Shown here piece after piece: positions 60,056 to 64,000 of a DNA stretch of 64,000 nt. Where the stretch lies: assembly GCA_947311845.1 (NCBI GenBank), contig CAMZMU010000069.1:8053875-8117874 (forward strand), given 5' to 3'. This DNA comes from Poa pratensis. Lineage: Eukaryota; Streptophyta; Magnoliopsida; Poales; Poaceae. Made by a program: the position numbers and the translations under genes. Numbering within the stretch: position 1 is the stretch's first letter; every line of letters begins with the position of its first letter. The notes beneath the pieces were generated by a model. That model ran no database searches. It was not told the DNA's origin and worked only from the letters and a program-made list of their open reading frames with translations.

Positions 60056-62109
60056 ATGAGTACTCCTGAGAACACTAAGTTGTGTGATTTCACTAGCACG
60101 AACAACAATGATTTCATATGCACACCTATTGCTCCACCTGCTGCTTCAGCAGAATTTTATGAAATTAAACCTGCACTTTAAATCTTGTTATGAAAGAGCA
60201 ATTTTCTGGTGTTAGTACTGATGATGCTGCTGTTCACCTTAATAACTTTGTGAAATGCAAAAGCTCAAGGAAGTAGATGGTGATATTATTAAACTGAAAC
60301 TTTTTCCTTTCTCCTTGAGAGGACGTGCCAAAGAATGGTTGCTATCTTTGCCTAGAAATAGTATTGATTCGTGGACTAAATGCAAAGATGATTTTATTGG
60401 AAAATATTATCCTCCTGCTAAGATTATTTCTTTGAAAAGTAGCATAATGAATTTTAAGCAATTTGATAATGAACATGTTGCTCAAGCATGGGAGAGAATG
60501 AAATCATTGGTTAAAAATTGTCCCACTCATGGACTGACTACTTGGATGATCATCCAAACCTTCTATGTAGGATTAAATTTTTCGTCGAGGAATTTATTAG
60601 ATTCGGCCACTGGAGGTACCTTTATGTCCATCACTTTGGGTGCTGCAACAAAGCTTCAACAGGTAAGAAGGTAAATTCTGTTGAGGAAACCTCCTCCTTG
60701 AGTGCCAAAATTGATACTATTATGTCTATGCTTGCAAATGGTCAAACACATGTTGATCCAAATAATGTTCCTTTAGCTTCTTTGGTTGCTCAAGAAGAGC
60801 ATGTTGATGTGAACTTCATTAAAAATAATAATTTCAACAACAATGCTTATAGGAATAATTTTGGTAATAGCAATTATAGGCCCTATCCTTCTAATAGTGG
60901 CAATGGTTATGGAAATTCCTATAGTAACTCCTACAATAATAATAAGAGTGTACCCTCTGATCTTGAAGTTATGCTTAAGGATTTTATTAGTACACAAACT
61001 GCTTTCAATAAAACTGTTGAGGAGAAATTTGGGAAAATTGATGTGCTTTCCTCTAAAGTTGATAGTCTTGCTCTTGATGTTGACTTATTGAAACTAAAGA
61101 ACATGCCTCATGATGTTAAAGAGAGCAAAACTCTCAATGCTATACAAGTTAAAATTGATAACAATGTGAGGATGTTAGCTGAATTGCATGCTAGATGGGA
61201 AAGAGAGGATGAAATTGCTAGAAAGAACAATATTGCTAGAGTTTATACTATTACTACTTCTGAAAATGCTTCAAACTCAAGTGTTAACAAACCTCCTACC
61301 ATTAATGGCAAGATAGTTGGTGTTGGTAATGTTTCCACTTCTATTGCAAAATGTCCTAAATTGCCTGATAACTCTGAAACTGTCCTTGATAAAGATGCTG
61401 AAATTTCTAGCAATAAGGAAGAGAATAATTCCATTACTTTTGATGAAATGACTTTGATTTTGATGGTTGCAATATTTCTGAAGTAATTAAGTTCTTGCAA
61501 AAGCTAGCTAGAAGTCCTAATGCTAGTGCTATAAACATGGCTTTTACTAAACATATTACTAATGCTCTCATACAAGTTAGGGAAGAGAAATTAAAGCATG
61601 AAGCTTCTATCCCTAGGAAGTTAGAAGATGGTTGGGAGCCCATCATTAAATTGAAATTGAATGACTTTGATTGCAATGCTTTGTGTGACCTTGGTGCTAG
61701 TATTTCTGTTATGCCTAAAAGATTATATGATATGCTTGATTTAGCACCTTTGGAAAATTGTTACTTGGATGTTCACCTTGTTGATTCTACTATTAAAAAA
61801 CCTTTGGGAAGAATTGATGATGTTCTTATCATGGTTAACAACAATTATGTCCCCGTTGATTTTATTGTCTTGGATATTGAGTGCAATCCATCATGCCCTA
61901 TTGTGTTGGGAAGACCTTTTCTTAGGACTGTAGGTGCTATTATTGATATGAAAGAAGGGAATATAAAATATCAATTTCCTCTCAAGAAAGGTATGGAACA
62001 CTTTCCTAGGAAGAAGATTAAGCCACCTTATGATTCTATTGTTCGAACAAATACAATGTTGATGCTTCTTCACTTGGTAATACTTGATGCATGCTTTGTG
62101 CCTAGCTAA
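60056..62109 (+). pseudogene. Element C Gag-protease, frame-broken
   Basis: Begins MSTPENTKLCDF at 60056. Gag domain (LKLFPFSLRGRAKEWL, FIGKYYPPAKI, AQAWERMKSLVKNC) at 60255-60540. A long Asn/Ser-rich region (NNNFNNNAYRNNFGN) follows, then a helical stretch to about 61480. Retropepsin at 61640-61960: LCDLGASISVMPKRLYDML and PIVLGRPFLRTVGAIIDM. Frame changes near 60180, 60250, 60660 and 61450, and a final one near 62060. Several are single missing bases; those near 60250 and 60660 are larger gaps. There is no RT after the protease; the ORF ends at the same conserved motif as in element A. Confidence 0.85.
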
Positions 62110-64000
62110 AAGGCGTTAAAGAAAAGCGCTTATGGGAGGCAACCCATTTTATTTTTCTGCAATTTTTCTTTTATTGAGTCAAGGAGTTTGTTTACTTCTG
62201 TAGCAACTCCTTTGTATCTTTATTTTCTCGCATTGTTGTGCCAAGAGTAGCCTCTAATGATAAGATGATGCTTAATTTTGATTGCTGCGCAGAAACAGAT
62301 TTTTGCTGTTCACTGTACGAAATTCCTAAAATCACCAGATTGTTAAAAATCTGAAATTTTTGTGCGTAATCTTTATGAATGTCTGAAACTTTCATTAGTT
62401 CAGAGTTTCTCGATCTGAGCGTCGTAAGTGCCTCGAAAAAATTCGTCTTTGCGGACTGTTCTGTTTTAGACAGATTATGCCTTTTTATTTTTCGCATTCT
62501 CTCTTTTACTAGTGTTGAGTGAAATTCTTTTTTGGGTGGAAGAGCTTCACATAACATCAGTGGCTGTAGCTAATGTTTAAAGTAACAAATCATATTGCGT
62601 CTTTATAGAACATGTGAATTTTTGATTATGCACTAACCCTCTAATGAGATCTACTTTGAGTTTGGTGTGACGGAAGTTTTCAAGGGTCAAGAGAGAAGGA
62701 TGATATAATAGGATCAAGAAGAGTGAAGAGCTTAAGCTTGGGGAGGCTCCCATGGATCTCCCCAGCATATTTCAAGAAGACTCAAGCGTCTAAGCTTGGG
62801 GATGCCCAAGGCATCCCCTTCTTCATCGTCAAAATTATCAGGTCATCTCTAGTGAAACTATATTTTAATTCTTTCACATCATATGTGCTTTTCTTGGAGC
62901 GTCTGTGTGCTTTTATTTTCAGTATTGCTTTTATTTTCAATAAAGCTTGACTGGACCCTAGCATTCTTGATTGGGAGAGAGACACGCTCCGCTTTTTCAT
63001 GAGAATACTCCTATTCTTCACTTATATTTGTTGAGTATTCATATCTAGCGCTGTTCAGCTTTTAGCTCTTGTTTTCATGTATCTCTTGTCAGAGCTATTA
63101 GCTTTCTTTTGTAGAAAGTACTCTCTTGCTTCACTTATATTTGTTTGGAGAGTTGATGAAATAAATTGATTGGTGTTTGGTTGGTTCAGAAAATGTTGCA
63201 TGTGGTAATTGGTATAAGGAAAAACTTGCTTAATCTTGTAGATCACTAAAATGGATAACTTGATGCTTGTCAATTGTTTTGAGTTAACAAGTAGATCATG
63301 ATTAAATTGTGCATCACATGAGTTAAGCCTATTAGTGAAGAACTACCGTAAAGCTTGTTGAAAATTTGGTTTGCATCGGTGGTACCTCTAAGGTCTAGAT
63401 ATTTTCTAATAACAGGGTTTGGTTAACAAGGAAGACGGTATGAAGTCTTATAACGTTTGCAATATGTTTGTCATATAAAACTTGGTGTACGGGTTGATAT
63501 TCTTGTTTGCTTACATAACCTTGCTAGCCTAAACTCTGTACTGAGAGGGAATGCTTCTCGTGCATCCAAATCCTTGAGCCAAAATCCATGCCATTTGTGT
63601 CCACCATAACTACCTATATGTGGTATTTCCTTGCCACTCCAAGTAAATTTTTCATGTGCTACCTTTAAATTATTCAAAATGTTATTATTCCCTTTTTGTG
63701 TCAATGTTTACTAGCTCATGAGGAATTAGTGTGGTTATTCTTTATTCTATTTGTCGAGTGGACTTTTACACCTGGACTAGTGGCATATACATCCGCTTAT
63801 CCAATAACTTGCAAAAAGAGCTGGCAACGGGGTGCCCAGTCCCAATTAATTACAACTTTAACCAATTAATTCTCTTCACACTTTTGCCCTGATTCATCAG
63901 TAAGCAATGACAAACAGTGAAATACCTGAATGTGTGTAAACCAAAGAGAAAGAGGGATGATCTGCCTTGCTGGTAGAAATAACGTCCTTCATGGGAGCCG
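62110..64000 (+). other. Element C 3' non-coding region (partial)
   Basis: Starts with GGCGTTAAAGAAAAGC, then PPT-like AAGCTTGGGG at 62734 and 62792 with stem-loops (GGGGAG/CTCCCC and GGGGATGCC/GGCATCCCC) as in element A. The block 63515-64000 matches A and B. An antisense frame at 63471-63704 shares its first half with that at 55478-55714. Final PPT and 3' LTR lie outside. Confidence 0.8.

Larger units (their letters stand above)
58181..64000 (+). mobile_element. LTR element C: gag-protease element, runs off the window
   Basis: LTR start TGATAGGTCTCAAACG matches that of element A apart from one base. The 5' LTR ends at 59777 (GTCATCA). The interior has primer sites, gag and protease, then goes straight into the conserved 3' tail; no RT, RNase H or integrase before the window ends. 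It sits inside the 3' LTR of element B and so is younger than B. Likely non-autonomous. Confidence 0.88.

Overview
The window looks like a repeat-dense stretch of a grass nuclear genome, most likely Triticeae (wheat, barley, rye or Aegilops). The reasons are a monocot-style ten-exon trehalose-phosphate phosphatase gene, spliced plant pseudogenes, and layers of typical grass transposons: Stowaway and Tourist MITEs, Helitrons, LINE fragments, a Copia element, a hAT element, and large Gypsy elements primed by tRNA-Asp. The genus is inferred from style, not from a database match.

Layout. 1-2.6 kb: gene-free, ending in a 110-bp foldback and a TATA-box promoter. 2.6-4.8 kb: an intact trehalose-6-phosphate phosphatase gene (+), the only complete host gene. 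5.9-15.7 kb: microsatellite, LINE pieces, MITEs, a 2.7-kb minus-strand Helitron with both ends, and a poly-A retroposon with a 14-bp target duplication. 15.9-19.5 kb: the two 3' exons of an annexin gene (-); their intron holds a truncated LINE, which itself holds a Helitron. 20.2-41.5 kb: a full-length PDR-type ABC transporter pseudogene (ABCG, -) of about 22 recognisable exons. A Copia element (5-bp duplication) sits inside one TMD2 exon. A hAT element (8-bp duplication) sits inside the exon just before NBD2, and a 6.6-kb LTR element (element A) is nested inside the hAT. 44.5-45.3 kb: fragment of a cyclic-nucleotide-gated channel gene (-). 47.8-58.2 kb: a recent Gypsy element (element B) with gag, pol and a third ORF, whose 3' LTR is interrupted at 58181 by element C, which runs off the window.

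Elements A, B and C share a tRNA-Asp primer-binding site, a conserved 3' internal block and internal copies of the polypurine tract. Only B has RT, RNase H and integrase. A and C have a related LTR and carry only a small unrecognised ORF (A) or gag plus protease (C), so they look like non-autonomous partners of a B-like element.

Interpretation caution: nearly all reading-frame breaks in the young elements are single-base deletions in short homopolymers, which points to systematic sequence error rather than decay. The ABC transporter remains a pseudogene regardless, because of its exon insertions and in-frame stop codons.
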